Shown piece by piece: positions 17,701 to 25,546 of a stretch of 64,000 bases of DNA. Origin of the DNA: Sphingobacteriaceae bacterium GW460-11-11-14-LB5 (GTDB taxonomy: Bacteria > Bacteroidota > Bacteroidia > Sphingobacteriales > Sphingobacteriaceae). A model generated the notes under the pieces. The model saw only the letters and a list, made by a program, of their open reading frames with translations. It was not told where the DNA came from and searched no databases. The stretch is from assembly GCA_002151545.1 (NCBI GenBank), contig CP021237.1, forward strand, positions 4,092,001 through 4,156,000, given 5' to 3'. The translations under genes were made by a program, and so were the position numbers. How positions within the stretch are numbered: position 1 is the stretch's first letter; the number at the start of each line of letters is the position of its first letter.

Positions 17701-19080
17701 ATGAAAAAGACATATATAAATAATATCATATTTACTTGCATGCTTTTGATGGCGATATCATCGTGCAAAAAACCGCTTGATATAAATCCTGTTGATACCA
17801 TTGAGCAAAAAAATGCTTTACTCACTTCAAAAGATGTTGAAGGTGCCTTAGTTGGTGCGTACTCAGATCTTGGCAGCCGTAATTTCTTTGGTGGCCGTCC
17901 GTTTTTAATAACGGATTTTTTAGCAAATACTGATGCCATTGAATGGTTTGGCACCTACGAGGAATTAACTCAAGCCATTAATAAATCACTTTTAAAAACC
18001 AATACCTTTGTCGATAATGTTTGGGCTGCAGGTTACACATCAATTAATGATGCCAATAATGTTATAGCAGCCATTGATAAAGTAGAAGCGGCCAAAAAAA
18101 GCAGGGTTGAAGGTGAAGCGAAATTTATTAGAGGAGCCGCATATTTTGAACTGGTAAGGTTATTTGGAAAAGCCTATAATGATGGTTCGCCAGCTACAAA
18201 CCTGGGGGTTCCGATAGTATTAACACCAACTAACCTCATCAGCGAAGCAAATTATGTAAGCAGGGCTACTGTAGCGGCTGTTTATAATCAGGCTATAGTT
18301 GATTTAACCGATGCAGAAGCTAAATTGCCTGCAACCAACAGTTTCTTTGCGACTAAATCTTCAGCAGCTGCAATGTTAGCCAGGTTATATTTACAAATGG
18401 GCAATTATAGTGCTGCCGCCGCTGCTGCAAATCGGGTAATTACTTCAGGAAATTACCAGTTAACAGGAACTTACCTGGATGCTTTCCCTAAAATGCCTGA
18501 AAGCGGAAAACCGGCAAAACCAGGCGACAATACTACTGAAGATGTTTTTGCCATGCAGGTAACAACTTTAACCGGATTTAACGGTTTTAATGAGTTTTAT
18601 GGTTCATCAACATTTGGTGGCCGTGGAGATGCCGTAATTTCACAAGATTGGATTGATGCAACTTATACCGCAGGCGATGATAGGGCTAATGCTTTTTACG
18701 ATGATGATGATATTTTCACGTCGAAATTCGGAAATCAATTTGGAAATATACCTGTAATCAGACTCGCGGAAATGTATTTAATCAGGGCAGAATGTAATGT
18801 CCGCTTAGCTCCGGCTGCTCCTATTGGAGGCGTTACACCGCTACAAGATTTAGCCACCGTTAGAAGCAGGGCTGGCTTAACAACCCTAACCGCAACCCTG
18901 GCAAATATCCTTAATGAAAGAAAGCTGGAGTTTGCTTTTGAAGGCTTTGCATTACATGATGCAAAAAGAACACAAACCAATATTGGTAGCTTACCCTGGA
19001 ACTCTAACAAATTAGTTTTCCCAATTCCACAAAGGGAAATTGATGCAAATACAAAACTGGTTCAAAACCCAGGTTACTAG
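17701..19080 (+). CDS. SusD/RagB-family surface lipoprotein
   Basis: A 459-residue SusD-like protein with lipobox IAISSC (C22). SusD signatures include AEGE-type helix content near EGEAKFIRGAAYFELVRLFG (about 137-157), AMLARLYLQMGNYSAAA, IRLAEMYLIRAECNVRL and LNERKLEFAFEGFALHDAKRT, ending in LVFPIPQREIDANTKLVQNPGY. It is shorter than the first SusD in this window and closer to the RagB/NanU-like subgroup in size. It forms a two-gene operon with the SusC upstream and ends at a strong bidirectional terminator. Confidence 0.94.
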   Translation: MKKTYINNIIFTCMLLMAISSCKKPLDINPVDTIEQKNALLTSKDVEGALVGAYSDLGSRNFFGGRPFLITDFLANTDAIEWFGTYEELTQAINKSLLKTNTFVDNVWAAGYTSINDANNVIAAIDKVEAAKKSRVEGEAKFIRGAAYFELVRLFGKAYNDGSPATNLGVPIVLTPTNLISEANYVSRATVAAVYNQAIVDLTDAEAKLPATNSFFATKSSAAAMLARLYLQMGNYSAAAAAANRVITSGNYQLTGTYLDAFPKMPESGKPAKPGDNTTEDVFAMQVTTLTGFNGFNEFYGSSTFGGRGDAVISQDWIDATYTAGDDRANAFYDDDDIFTSKFGNQFGNIPVIRLAEMYLIRAECNVRLAPAAPIGGVTPLQDLATVRSRAGLTTLTATLANILNERKLEFAFEGFALHDAKRTQTNIGSLPWNSNKLVFPIPQREIDANTKLVQNPGY

Positions 19081-19096
19081 AAATAGCAGATAACAA

Positions 19097-19124
19097 AAAT
19101 GGCCCCGAAAAACCGGGGCCATTT
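19097..19124. terminator. Bidirectional terminator between susD and acs
   Basis: Perfect stem AAATGGCCCCG / CGGGGCCATTT with a six-base A-rich loop, T-rich on both outer sides. It sits between two convergent genes, 16 bp from the susD stop and 18 bp from the acs stop. Confidence 0.88.
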
Positions 19125-19142
19125 GTTTATTTAAAATTATTG

Positions 19143-21038
19143 TTAAAGCTTTTTCGCAGCAGCTATAATTTCTTCAACCACTCCCGGATCAAGCAGTGTA
19201 GAGGTATCGCCTAAATTACTGGTATCCCCTTCAGCAATCTTGCGTAGAATTCTACGCATAATTTTGCCTGAACGTGTTTTTGGCAAACCAGAAACAAACA
19301 ATATTTTATCAGGTTTTGCTATCGCACCAATTACACGGGTAACCGTTTGTAAAATATCTTTTTTAGATAATTCGGCTTCTCCGTGCATTTCCGGATAAAT
19401 TACAAAAGCATAAATACCCTGACCTTTTACATCGTGCGGATAACCTACCACCGCACTTTCTACCACACCAGCGTGCATATTAATCGCATTTTCTACTTCA
19501 GCGGTACCAATTCTATGCCCTGAAACATTTAATACGTCATCCACACGACCGGTAATACGGTAATAACCATCCTCATCGCGCAAACAACCATCACCGGTAA
19601 AATATAAATTATCGTAAGTAGAGAAATAAGTTTGTTTGCAACGCTCATGATCGCCATAAGTGGTACGCAACATACCTGGCCAAGGGAATTTGATACAAAG
19701 ATTTCCCATTACGCCGTTTCCTTCAATTTCATTACCATTTTCATCAACCAAAATTGGCTGGATACCCGGCAATGGCAGGGTAGCAAAACTAGGTTTGGTT
19801 GGGGTTACCGTAGCAATAGGTGAAATCATGATCCCCCCGGTTTCGGTTTGCCACCAGGTATCGACAATAGGCGCTTTACCGTGGCCGATTTTTTCGTCGA
19901 ACCAATGCCAGGCCTCTTCGTTAATTGGTTCTCCTACAGAACCTAAAACACGGATTGAACTTAAATCTTTACCGTTAAGCGGATCATCACCATAACTCAT
20001 TAAAGAGCGAATAGCGGTAGGCGCTGTATATAAGGTATTTACTTTATGTTTTTCTACAATATCCCAAAAGCGAGAAGGCGTTGGGTAGGTTGGGATTCCT
20101 TCGAACAATACAGATGTTGCCCCTTGCGAAAGCGGCCCATAAACAATATACGAGTGGCCTGTAATCCAGCCAATATCGGCTGTACAAAAATAAACTTCTC
20201 CAGGCTGGTAATTAAACACATTCGAAAAGGTATAACCTGCATAAACCATATAACCGCCGCAGGTATGCACCACACCTTTAGGTTTACCGGTAGAGCCAGA
20301 AGTATAGAGAATGAACAGCATATCCTCTGCATCCATTTCTTCGGCTTCACAAATATCGTTTACGTGTTTAACCTCATCTTCCCACCACACATCTCTGCCT
20401 TTCAGCATCGAAACAGGGGTACGGATATGGGTTAATACGATACATTTTTCTACCGTTGGGCAACCAATTAATGCATCATCAATTACATCTTTTAAAGGAA
20501 TCTGTTTATTACCGCGATAAGAACCGTCGGCAGTAATCACCACTTTACATTTCGAATCATTAATCCGGTCAGCAATAGATTTAGCCGAAAATCCGCCAAA
20601 AATAACCGAATGTACTGCACCAATTCTGGCGCAGGCCAATACAGCAATAGCCAGTTCGGGCACCATTGGCATATAAATACAAATACGATCGCCTTTTTTA
20701 GCACCGTTACGTTTTAAAACATTGGCAAAACGACAAACGCGTTCGTGCAACATTTTATAAGTATAAGTCACACTTTCTTCTTCAGGATTATTAGGTTCCC
20801 AAACAATAGCAGGTTTATCTCCATTGGTAGCTAAGTGGCGGTCTAAACAGTTTTCGGTGATGTTAAGTTTTGCCCCTTCAAACCATTTGATATTTGGTTC
20901 GTTAAAATTCCACGATAATACCTTAAACCAGGGTTTACGCCATTGAAAGTTTTGCGCTACTTCGCCCCAAAACTGCTCTGGGTTTTCTACGCTTTTCTTA
21001 TAATCTTCTTCGTACTGCTTAAAAGATGTAATTTGCAT
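19143..21038 (-). CDS. acs: Acetyl-CoA synthetase (AMP-forming)
   Basis: A 631-residue enzyme converting acetate, ATP and CoA to acetyl-CoA through acetyl-AMP. The adenylate-forming core motif YTSGSTGKPKG is at 245-255. DTWWQTETGGIMISP and the hinge region GRVDDVLNVSGHRIGTAEVE follow. The acetylation-controlled lysine is in TRSGKIMRR (K592). The N-terminal ACAS domain (FKQYEEDYKKSVENPEQFW) confirms the start. Length fits the family. It is monocistronic. A perfect palindrome 86 bp upstream (21124-21137) is a candidate operator. Confidence 0.96.
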   Translation of the reverse strand: MQITSFKQYEEDYKKSVENPEQFWGEVAQNFQWRKPWFKVLSWNFNEPNIKWFEGAKLNITENCLDRHLATNGDKPAIVWEPNNPEEESVTYTYKMLHERVCRFANVLKRNGAKKGDRICIYMPMVPELAIAVLACARIGAVHSVIFGGFSAKSIADRINDSKCKVVITADGSYRGNKQIPLKDVIDDALIGCPTVEKCIVLTHIRTPVSMLKGRDVWWEDEVKHVNDICEAEEMDAEDMLFILYTSGSTGKPKGVVHTCGGYMVYAGYTFSNVFNYQPGEVYFCTADIGWITGHSYIVYGPLSQGATSVLFEGIPTYPTPSRFWDIVEKHKVNTLYTAPTAIRSLMSYGDDPLNGKDLSSIRVLGSVGEPINEEAWHWFDEKIGHGKAPIVDTWWQTETGGIMISPIATVTPTKPSFATLPLPGIQPILVDENGNEIEGNGVMGNLCIKFPWPGMLRTTYGDHERCKQTYFSTYDNLYFTGDGCLRDEDGYYRITGRVDDVLNVSGHRIGTAEVENAINMHAGVVESAVVGYPHDVKGQGIYAFVIYPEMHGEAELSKKDILQTVTRVIGAIAKPDKILFVSGLPKTRSGKIMRRILRKIAEGDTSNLGDTSTLLDPGVVEEIIAAAKKL

Positions 21039-21340
21039 TGCTCGTTCTTATATTTTGGATTAGTGGGGGCTAATTTAAATAAATAATCATAAGGAGAAAT
21101 AGCTTAATCGTATCAAAATGAATATCAAACGTTTGATCAGAAATATTTATTTTTAATATAGCTTAATATAAGAAGAAATTCATATTCGGCATTAATAAAC
21201 ATTACATAACCTTTACCGCGGGTAAATAATAATTATAAAAAATAATTAGCTAGGCTATTGCCGTTTACAATTATTATTCAGATATTTGCACACTCTTAAA
21301 AAAATTAAGCGGACGATATTAACAACTATATTTACAAGTC
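21039..21340. other. Divergent intergenic region between acs and rpmB
   Basis: 302 bp of AT-rich sequence. It must contain the promoters for the leftward acs and the rightward ribosomal-protein cluster. I see one perfect palindrome (listed separately) and no clear full promoter match, RNA structure or gene. Confidence 0.5.
21124..21137. promoter_or_regulatory. Perfect palindrome upstream of acs (candidate operator)
   Basis: ATCAAACGTTTGAT, a 14-bp perfect palindrome with central CG, 86 bp upstream of the acs start codon. Its centre resembles LacI/GalR-type operators but the arms differ from the AAAACGTTTT sites at 293-5672. The regulator is unknown. Confidence 0.4.
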
Positions 21341-21574
21341 ATGTCAAGAGTTTGTGATTTAACAGGAAAAAAAGCAATGGTAGGTAACAACGTTTCTCAC
21401 TCAAACGTTAAAACCAAACGCAAATTTTACCCAAACCTACAACTTCAGAAATTTTATATTCCTGAAGAAAACCGTTGGATTACGTTGAAAGTTTCTACTT
21501 CAGCGATTAAAACCATCAATAAAGTGGGCATTAGCGAAGCAATTAACCGTTTCGTAAAAAAAGGATTTTTGTAA
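21341..21574 (+). CDS. rpmB: 50S ribosomal protein L28
   Basis: A 77-residue basic protein starting MSRVCDLTGKKAMVGNNVSHS, the L28 signature, followed by KTKRKFYPNLQLQKFY. It is a structural component of the large ribosomal subunit. It opens the rpmB-rpmG-DUF4295-ftsY-rimO cluster that is conserved in this order in Bacteroidota. The spacing of 44 bp to rpmG supports co-transcription. Confidence 0.97.
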   Translation: MSRVCDLTGKKAMVGNNVSHSNVKTKRKFYPNLQLQKFYIPEENRWITLKVSTSAIKTINKVGISEAINRFVKKGFL

Positions 21575-21618
21575 AAAACATTAACTGTTGAGATTAACAG
21601 TTTTCAATTTATATTAAA

Positions 21619-21801
21619 ATGGCAAAAAAAGGTAACAGAGTTCAGGTTATTTTAGAATGTACTGAACATAAAGAAAGTGGCATGCCAGGTATGTCTAGAT
21701 ATATTTCTACCAAAAACCGTAAAAACACTACTGAAAGATTAGAATTAAAAAAATTCAATCCAGTATTGAGAAAAGTAACCGTACATAAAGAGATTAAATA
21801 A
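21619..21801 (+). CDS. rpmG: 50S ribosomal protein L33
   Basis: A 60-residue protein with KGNRVQVILECTEHKESG and the L33 C-terminal RLELKKFNPVLRKVTVHKEIK. The zinc-binding cysteine pairs of C+ type L33 are missing, since only one cysteine is seen, so this is the zinc-independent form. It is the second gene of the ribosomal-protein cluster. Confidence 0.96.
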   Translation: MAKKGNRVQVILECTEHKESGMPGMSRYISTKNRKNTTERLELKKFNPVLRKVTVHKEIK

Positions 21802-21887
21802 GATTGATGGTGTAAAGGTAGAAGGTTAGGGTATACATCCCCCCCATTCTATCCATCTATCATTCAATCATTAAATTTTATAAGAAC
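21802..21887. repeat. Phrase-like intergenic spacer
   Basis: The spacer between rpmG and the DUF4295 gene contains GGTAGAAGGTTAGGG, then a run of C and CATCTATCATTCAATCATT words. It resembles similar low-complexity spacers at 12455 and 26557. No promoter or gene is visible. Confidence 0.35.
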
Positions 21888-22043
21888 ATGGCAAAGAAAG
21901 TAGTTGCAACCCTTAAAACAGGTACAGGTAAAGAATATTCGAAAGTAATTACAATGGTAAAATCACCAAAAACCGGTGCTTACTCATTCAAAGAACTTAT
22001 CGTACATAACGACCACGTAAAAGATGCTATTGCATCTAAATAA
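21888..22043 (+). CDS. DUF4295 family protein
   Basis: A 51-residue basic protein, MAKKVVATLKTGTGKEYSKV, then a segment with MVKSPKTGAYSFKE and a terminal VKDAIASK. It matches the DUF4295 family, which in Bacteroidota sits directly after rpmG. Its position between ribosomal-protein genes and its charge suggest a ribosome-associated role (inference). The function is not established. It is followed by a terminator, so it closes the ribosomal-protein transcript. Confidence 0.9.
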   Translation: MAKKVVATLKTGTGKEYSKVITMVKSPKTGAYSFKELIVHNDHVKDAIASK

Positions 22044-22075
22044 GGTTAATATTTTTTAATATTAAAAGATATTAA

Positions 22076-22108
22076 AGGCCGTTCCGTTTTAACCGGAAGG
22101 GCTTTTTT
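22076..22108 (+). terminator. Rho-independent terminator after the DUF4295 gene
   Basis: Interrupted stem GGCC-TTCCG / CGGAA-GGGCT with a TTTTAAC loop, followed by seven T residues. It separates the ribosomal-protein genes from ftsY. Confidence 0.75.
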
Positions 22109-22128
22109 TGTTATATAAAAATTTAGAT

Positions 22129-23091
22129 ATGGGTTTATTCGATTTTTTCAAAAAGAAAGAAACTGCACCTGAAGCTCAGGAAGCACTGGATAAAGGTTTA
22201 GAGAAAACCAAAGACGGTTTCTTTAATAAAATTACCAAAGCTGTAGCAGGAAAATCTTCTGTTGATGATGAAGTGCTCGATAATCTCGAAGAAGTTTTGG
22301 TCACTTCTGATGTTGGCGTAAGTACGACATTAAAAATTATCAAACGTATTGAAGAACGTGTTGCCAAAGATAAATACTTAAACACTTCTGAGCTTAACTT
22401 TATTCTCCGCGACGAGATCCAGTTGCTGTTATCTGAAAACAATAGTAACGATTTCCGCCAGTTTGAGTATGGCGACCATAAACCTTATGTAATTATGGTG
22501 GTTGGCGTAAATGGTGTTGGTAAAACAACCACTATTGGAAAACTGGCACATAAACTTAAAGAATCGGGACTTAAAGTTGTACTAGGCGCTGCCGATACTT
22601 TTAGAGCTGCAGCTGTTGATCAGATTAAGCTTTGGGGTGAACGCGTTGGCGTGAGGGTTGTAGCACAAGCCATGGGTTCTGATCCTGCTTCAGTTGCTTT
22701 TGATACCTTACAGTCTGCTGTTGCTAATGGTGAAGATGTAGTGATTATCGATACAGCCGGACGTTTACACAACAAAATCGGCTTAATGAACGAGTTGGGT
22801 AAAATTAAACAGGTGATGCAAAAGGTTGTACCAGGCGCACCGCACGAAATTTTATTGGTATTGGATGCCTCAACCGGACAAAACGCCTTTGAACAGTGCA
22901 AACAGTTTACCGAAGCGACAGATGTGAATGCACTGGCCATTACCAAATTAGATGGTACAGCTAAAGGTGGTGTCGTAATCGGCATATCAGATCAATTCAG
23001 GATTCCTGTTAAATATATTGGTGTAGGAGAAAAAATTGGCGACTTACAGCTTTTCGATAAGAAAGAGTTTGTGAATAGTTTGTTTAAATAG
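22129..23091 (+). CDS. ftsY: Signal recognition particle receptor FtsY
   Basis: A 320-residue SRP-type GTPase that receives ribosome-nascent-chain-SRP complexes at the membrane. I chose the ATG at 22129 (MGLFDFFKKKETAPEAQ). A longer frame starting at 22108 lies in the terminator tail. The short N terminus lacks the long acidic A domain of E. coli FtsY, as usual in Bacteroidota. G motifs: GVNGVGKTTT (126-135), ADTFRAAA, DTAGR and TKLDGTAKGG. It is upstream of rimO, separated from it by a palindromic repeat. Confidence 0.96.
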   Translation: MGLFDFFKKKETAPEAQEALDKGLEKTKDGFFNKITKAVAGKSSVDDEVLDNLEEVLVTSDVGVSTTLKIIKRIEERVAKDKYLNTSELNFILRDEIQLLLSENNSNDFRQFEYGDHKPYVIMVVGVNGVGKTTTIGKLAHKLKESGLKVVLGAADTFRAAAVDQIKLWGERVGVRVVAQAMGSDPASVAFDTLQSAVANGEDVVIIDTAGRLHNKIGLMNELGKIKQVMQKVVPGAPHEILLVLDASTGQNAFEQCKQFTEATDVNALAITKLDGTAKGGVVIGISDQFRIPVKYIGVGEKIGDLQLFDKKEFVNSLFK

Positions 23092-23112
23092 GCGTAATTA
23101 TTTTAATGCCAT

Positions 23113-23178
23113 CGTCATGCTGAATTTATTTCAGCATCTATTTAGAAAGAAGACCCTGAAATAAATTCAGGGTGACGG
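23113..23178. repeat. Double-hairpin palindromic repeat element
   Basis: Two arms in inverted orientation (23113-23139 and 23152-23178), each self-complementary: ATGCTGAA...TTCAGCAT in the first and ACCCTGAA...TTCAGGGT in the second. The arms share the CTGAATTTATTTCAG core. They differ at the two base pairs flanking it, and both sides of each hairpin changed together. Similar CGTCATGCTGAA.../...TTCAGGGTGACG elements are familiar dispersed repeats of bacterial genomes. It lies between ftsY and rimO. Confidence 0.85.
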
Positions 23179-23211
23179 CTATATTAACACAGTAAAGATC
23201 AAGTGTAAAAG

Positions 23212-24543
23212 ATGAATACCAAAATAGTAAGAAGTAAAAGCGCAATTAAGCAACCTAAAATTAATGTAATTACATTGGGTTGTTCAAAGAACATATACGA
23301 TTCGGAAGTATTGATGGGGCAGTTGCGTGGCAACAATTTAAATGTTGTGCACGAATCAGACAAGATGGGTAAAGATGATATCGTTGTAATTAATACCTGC
23401 GGTTTTATCGATAATGCCAAACAAGAATCAATTGACACTATTCTTCAGTTCAGCGAACTGAAAGAAGCCGGTAAAATTGGCAAAGTAGTCGTTACAGGTT
23501 GTTTATCTGAACGCTACAAACCCGAACTGGAATCAGAAATCACAAACGTTGATGCCTTTTTCGGCACCAACGATCTGCAAAATATATTACATGAGTTAGG
23601 CGCCAATTACAAACATGAGCTCATCGGCGAGCGTTTGCTAACCACCCCTTCTCATTTTGCCTATTTCAAAATTGCTGAAGGCTGTAACCGTCCTTGCTCT
23701 TTCTGTGCCATTCCCTTAATGCGTGGTAAACACTTGAGTAAACCAATGGAAGAATTGGTTAACGAAGCAAAAATATTGGCCAAAAACGGCACAAAAGAAC
23801 TGATTTTAATTGCTCAGGATCTTACTTATTACGGCTTAGACCTTTATGGTGTACGTAAGTTAGATGAGTTGATGCGTCGTTTATCGGATGTTCCCGGAAT
23901 CGAATGGATCCGTTTGCAATACGCCTACCCTTCTGGTTTCCCGATGGAAATTTTGGATGCCATGAACGAACGCGACAATATCTGCAAATACCTGGACATG
24001 CCCTTACAGCACATTACAGATAATATGCTAAAATCGATGCGCCGTGGTACGACCAAACAAAAAACCATCGATTTAGTCAATCAGATTAGGGATAAGGTAC
24101 CAAACATTGCCATGCGTACCACTTTAATTTGTGGCTACCCTGGCGAAACCGAACGCGATTTTGAAGAAATGAAGGAATGGGTTGCCGAAACAAAATTCGA
24201 CCGCCTAGGTTGCTTTACCTACTCGCACGAGGAAAAAACACACGCACATACTTTAGTGGATGATATCCCTGACGAAGTAAAACAACAACGTGTAGATGAT
24301 ATTATGGAAATTCAGCAGGGTATTTCCTTCGATATTAACCAGGAAAAAGTAGGCAAAACCTTTAAAGTACTGGTAGATAAAAAAGAAGGTGATTTCTTTG
24401 TTGGAAGAACCGAATTTGATTCGCCCGAGGTTGATAACGAAGTTTTAATCGATGCCGCAACCGGTTATGCAGCTAACGGAAGTTTTGTAAATGTAAAAAT
24501 AGACCGGGCTGAAGATTTCGATTTGTACGGAACCATAGTTTAG
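23212..24543 (+). CDS. rimO: Ribosomal protein S12 methylthiotransferase RimO
   Basis: A 443-residue radical-SAM enzyme that methylthiolates the conserved aspartate of ribosomal protein S12. The N-terminal UPF0004 domain carries the auxiliary cluster cysteines C24, C63 and C97. The radical-SAM triad is C158-x3-C162-x2-C165 (GCNRPCSFCAIP). The C-terminal TRAM domain (about 375-440, GKTFKVLVDKKEGDFFVGRTEFDSPEVD) binds S12. RimO rather than MiaB is indicated by the LGCSKN start (TLGCSKNIYDSE) and the ribosomal-gene context. It ends at a strong terminator. Confidence 0.95.
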   Translation: MNTKIVRSKSAIKQPKINVITLGCSKNIYDSEVLMGQLRGNNLNVVHESDKMGKDDIVVINTCGFIDNAKQESIDTILQFSELKEAGKIGKVVVTGCLSERYKPELESEITNVDAFFGTNDLQNILHELGANYKHELIGERLLTTPSHFAYFKIAEGCNRPCSFCAIPLMRGKHLSKPMEELVNEAKILAKNGTKELILIAQDLTYYGLDLYGVRKLDELMRRLSDVPGIEWIRLQYAYPSGFPMEILDAMNERDNICKYLDMPLQHITDNMLKSMRRGTTKQKTIDLVNQIRDKVPNIAMRTTLICGYPGETERDFEEMKEWVAETKFDRLGCFTYSHEEKTHAHTLVDDIPDEVKQQRVDDIMEIQQGISFDINQEKVGKTFKVLVDKKEGDFFVGRTEFDSPEVDNEVLIDAATGYAANGSFVNVKIDRAEDFDLYGTIV

Positions 24544-24565
24544 AAAAATATATAAAATTCTGCAT

Positions 24566-24600
24566 AAAAAAATCCGATGAGTTATTCATCGGATTTTTTT
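24566..24600. terminator. Bidirectional terminator between rimO and the 114-residue protein gene
   Basis: Stem AAAAAAATCCGATGA / TCATCGGATTTTTTT with a five-base loop, between convergent genes. The A and T runs support function in both directions. Confidence 0.9.
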
Positions 24601-24607
24601 TATGTTG

Positions 24608-24952
24608 TTATTTTTTAGGTTCAGGTCTGTTTTTAATCTGACTAGCTTTTAACCAGATTTTAGCACCTTTCGAGTTCACATAATATTTTTCATTTTTTGC
24701 ATTGATATAAACATCAGATCCATCTGGTGCCATTTTGCCTTTCCAGGTTTTATCAGCAACTTTCGAACTGCCTTTTACCGCTACTTCTGCAGTTTTATTA
24801 CCTACAGATTTAGCACCTTTGCTAATTGCTTTTCCGGTATGATCTAATGCTTTACCTACTTCAGTTTTTTTCTTTTCTTGAGCATTTACGTTTAAAGCTA
24901 CACCTCCAAACAAGGCCAGCGTTAATAAACCCATTACTAATTTCTTTTTCAT
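24608..24952 (-). CDS. Small exported basic protein, function unknown
   Basis: A 114-residue protein with a signal peptide (MKKKLVMGLLTLALFGGVALNVNAQ). The mature part has a lysine/alanine-rich helical segment (VGKALDHTGKAISKGAKSVGNK, about 32-53). A compact C-terminal part follows, with KMAPDGSDVYINAKNEKYYV and GAKIWLKASQIKNRPEPKK. I cannot assign a family with confidence. The N-terminal helical part resembles amphipathic repeats of stress-related periplasmic proteins. It stands alone, ending at the rimO terminator. Confidence 0.8.
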   Translation of the reverse strand: MKKKLVMGLLTLALFGGVALNVNAQEKKKTEVGKALDHTGKAISKGAKSVGNKTAEVAVKGSSKVADKTWKGKMAPDGSDVYINAKNEKYYVNSKGAKIWLKASQIKNRPEPKK

Positions 24953-25073
24953 GACAGCTATATTTTTATTTAAATGATAACAGGTAATCTGCTGGTTTTG
25001 TTTTATAGCTACATCATATTAAAGAAATCTTATTCCTAAAAAGCGAGAGCAGGATTGAGATAAGAAAATATTT

Positions 25074-25397
25074 TTTGAAGCGCAAGGTCAGTAACAGCTA
25101 TTAAGGTTTGTTCCCGTGCTCCGCTGTATCCTTTCGCTGCGCTTCCGGGATGCCGCTGCGCCCGGGGCTAGTTACCAGGGTACTGTAAAAAACGAGGGCA
25201 AAATTTCCTTTCGAAGAATATTTGTGCTTTTAATGCACAGGCCTTTGTTTAATAAACCTTGTTGAAGTGATTATCCTTTTTGTTGCACAACCCCAAAAAA
25301 CCTCCACTAACCAACACAAAAAGATAAAAGCGGAAAGAAGGACTGCCCGAACCGAAAAGCAATGAACCTGCTTTTCAATAAAAAATAAAGATTGCTT
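25074..25397 (-). repeat. Dispersed intergenic element, copy 1 (minus orientation)
   Basis: About 324 bp that matches, in inverted orientation, the element at 38114-38531. On the minus strand it consists of a core (TTTATTTTTT...CTTTCCGCTTTTATC...GGTTGTGCAACAAAAA...AAACAAAGGCCTGTGCATT) followed by a conserved 97-bp module (25074-25170). The module contains TAGCCCCGGG, GCGGCATCCC, AGCGAAAGGATA, GGAGCACGGGAACA and CTTGCGCTTCAAA. Within the module, CCCG/CGGG and GAAGCGCA/TGCGCTTC can pair, so it may be an RNA structure. Confidence 0.85.
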
Positions 25398-25443
25398 TAT
25401 AAGACACGGCAAATGTGAATATACCTACTGCCTTTAGTGTGAA

Positions 25444-25475
25444 TTTCCCGCTGATCACACAGATTAACGCAAATT
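25444..25475. repeat. Short repeat word related to the 12.6-13.1 kb array
   Basis: The reverse complement reads GCGTTAATCTGTGTGATCAG and continues CGGG. It aligns with the GTGTTAATCTGTGCTTCCGT block of the tandem array at 12646-12770. It is probably an isolated member of the same repeat family. Confidence 0.45.
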
Positions 25476-25546
25476 AAAATTACAAATCAGCACTTTTCTG
25501 CGAAATTTTCGGGAGATTATATGCGCCTTAAATGCTGAACATCACC

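Larger units (their letters stand above)
24953..25546. other. Gene-free stretch of about 590 bp with repeats
   Basis: It holds a dispersed repeat element (25074-25397) and, at 25444-25475, a second repeat word. I see no gene. The 60-codon frame at 25230-25412 lies within the dispersed element and is not preserved in the other copy. Confidence 0.7.

Noticed and set aside
25230..25412. 60-codon frame with a hydrophobic segment
   Set aside because: It lies inside the dispersed element. The matching part of the copy at 38211-38433 has stops and shifts in that frame, so a protein is not being preserved.
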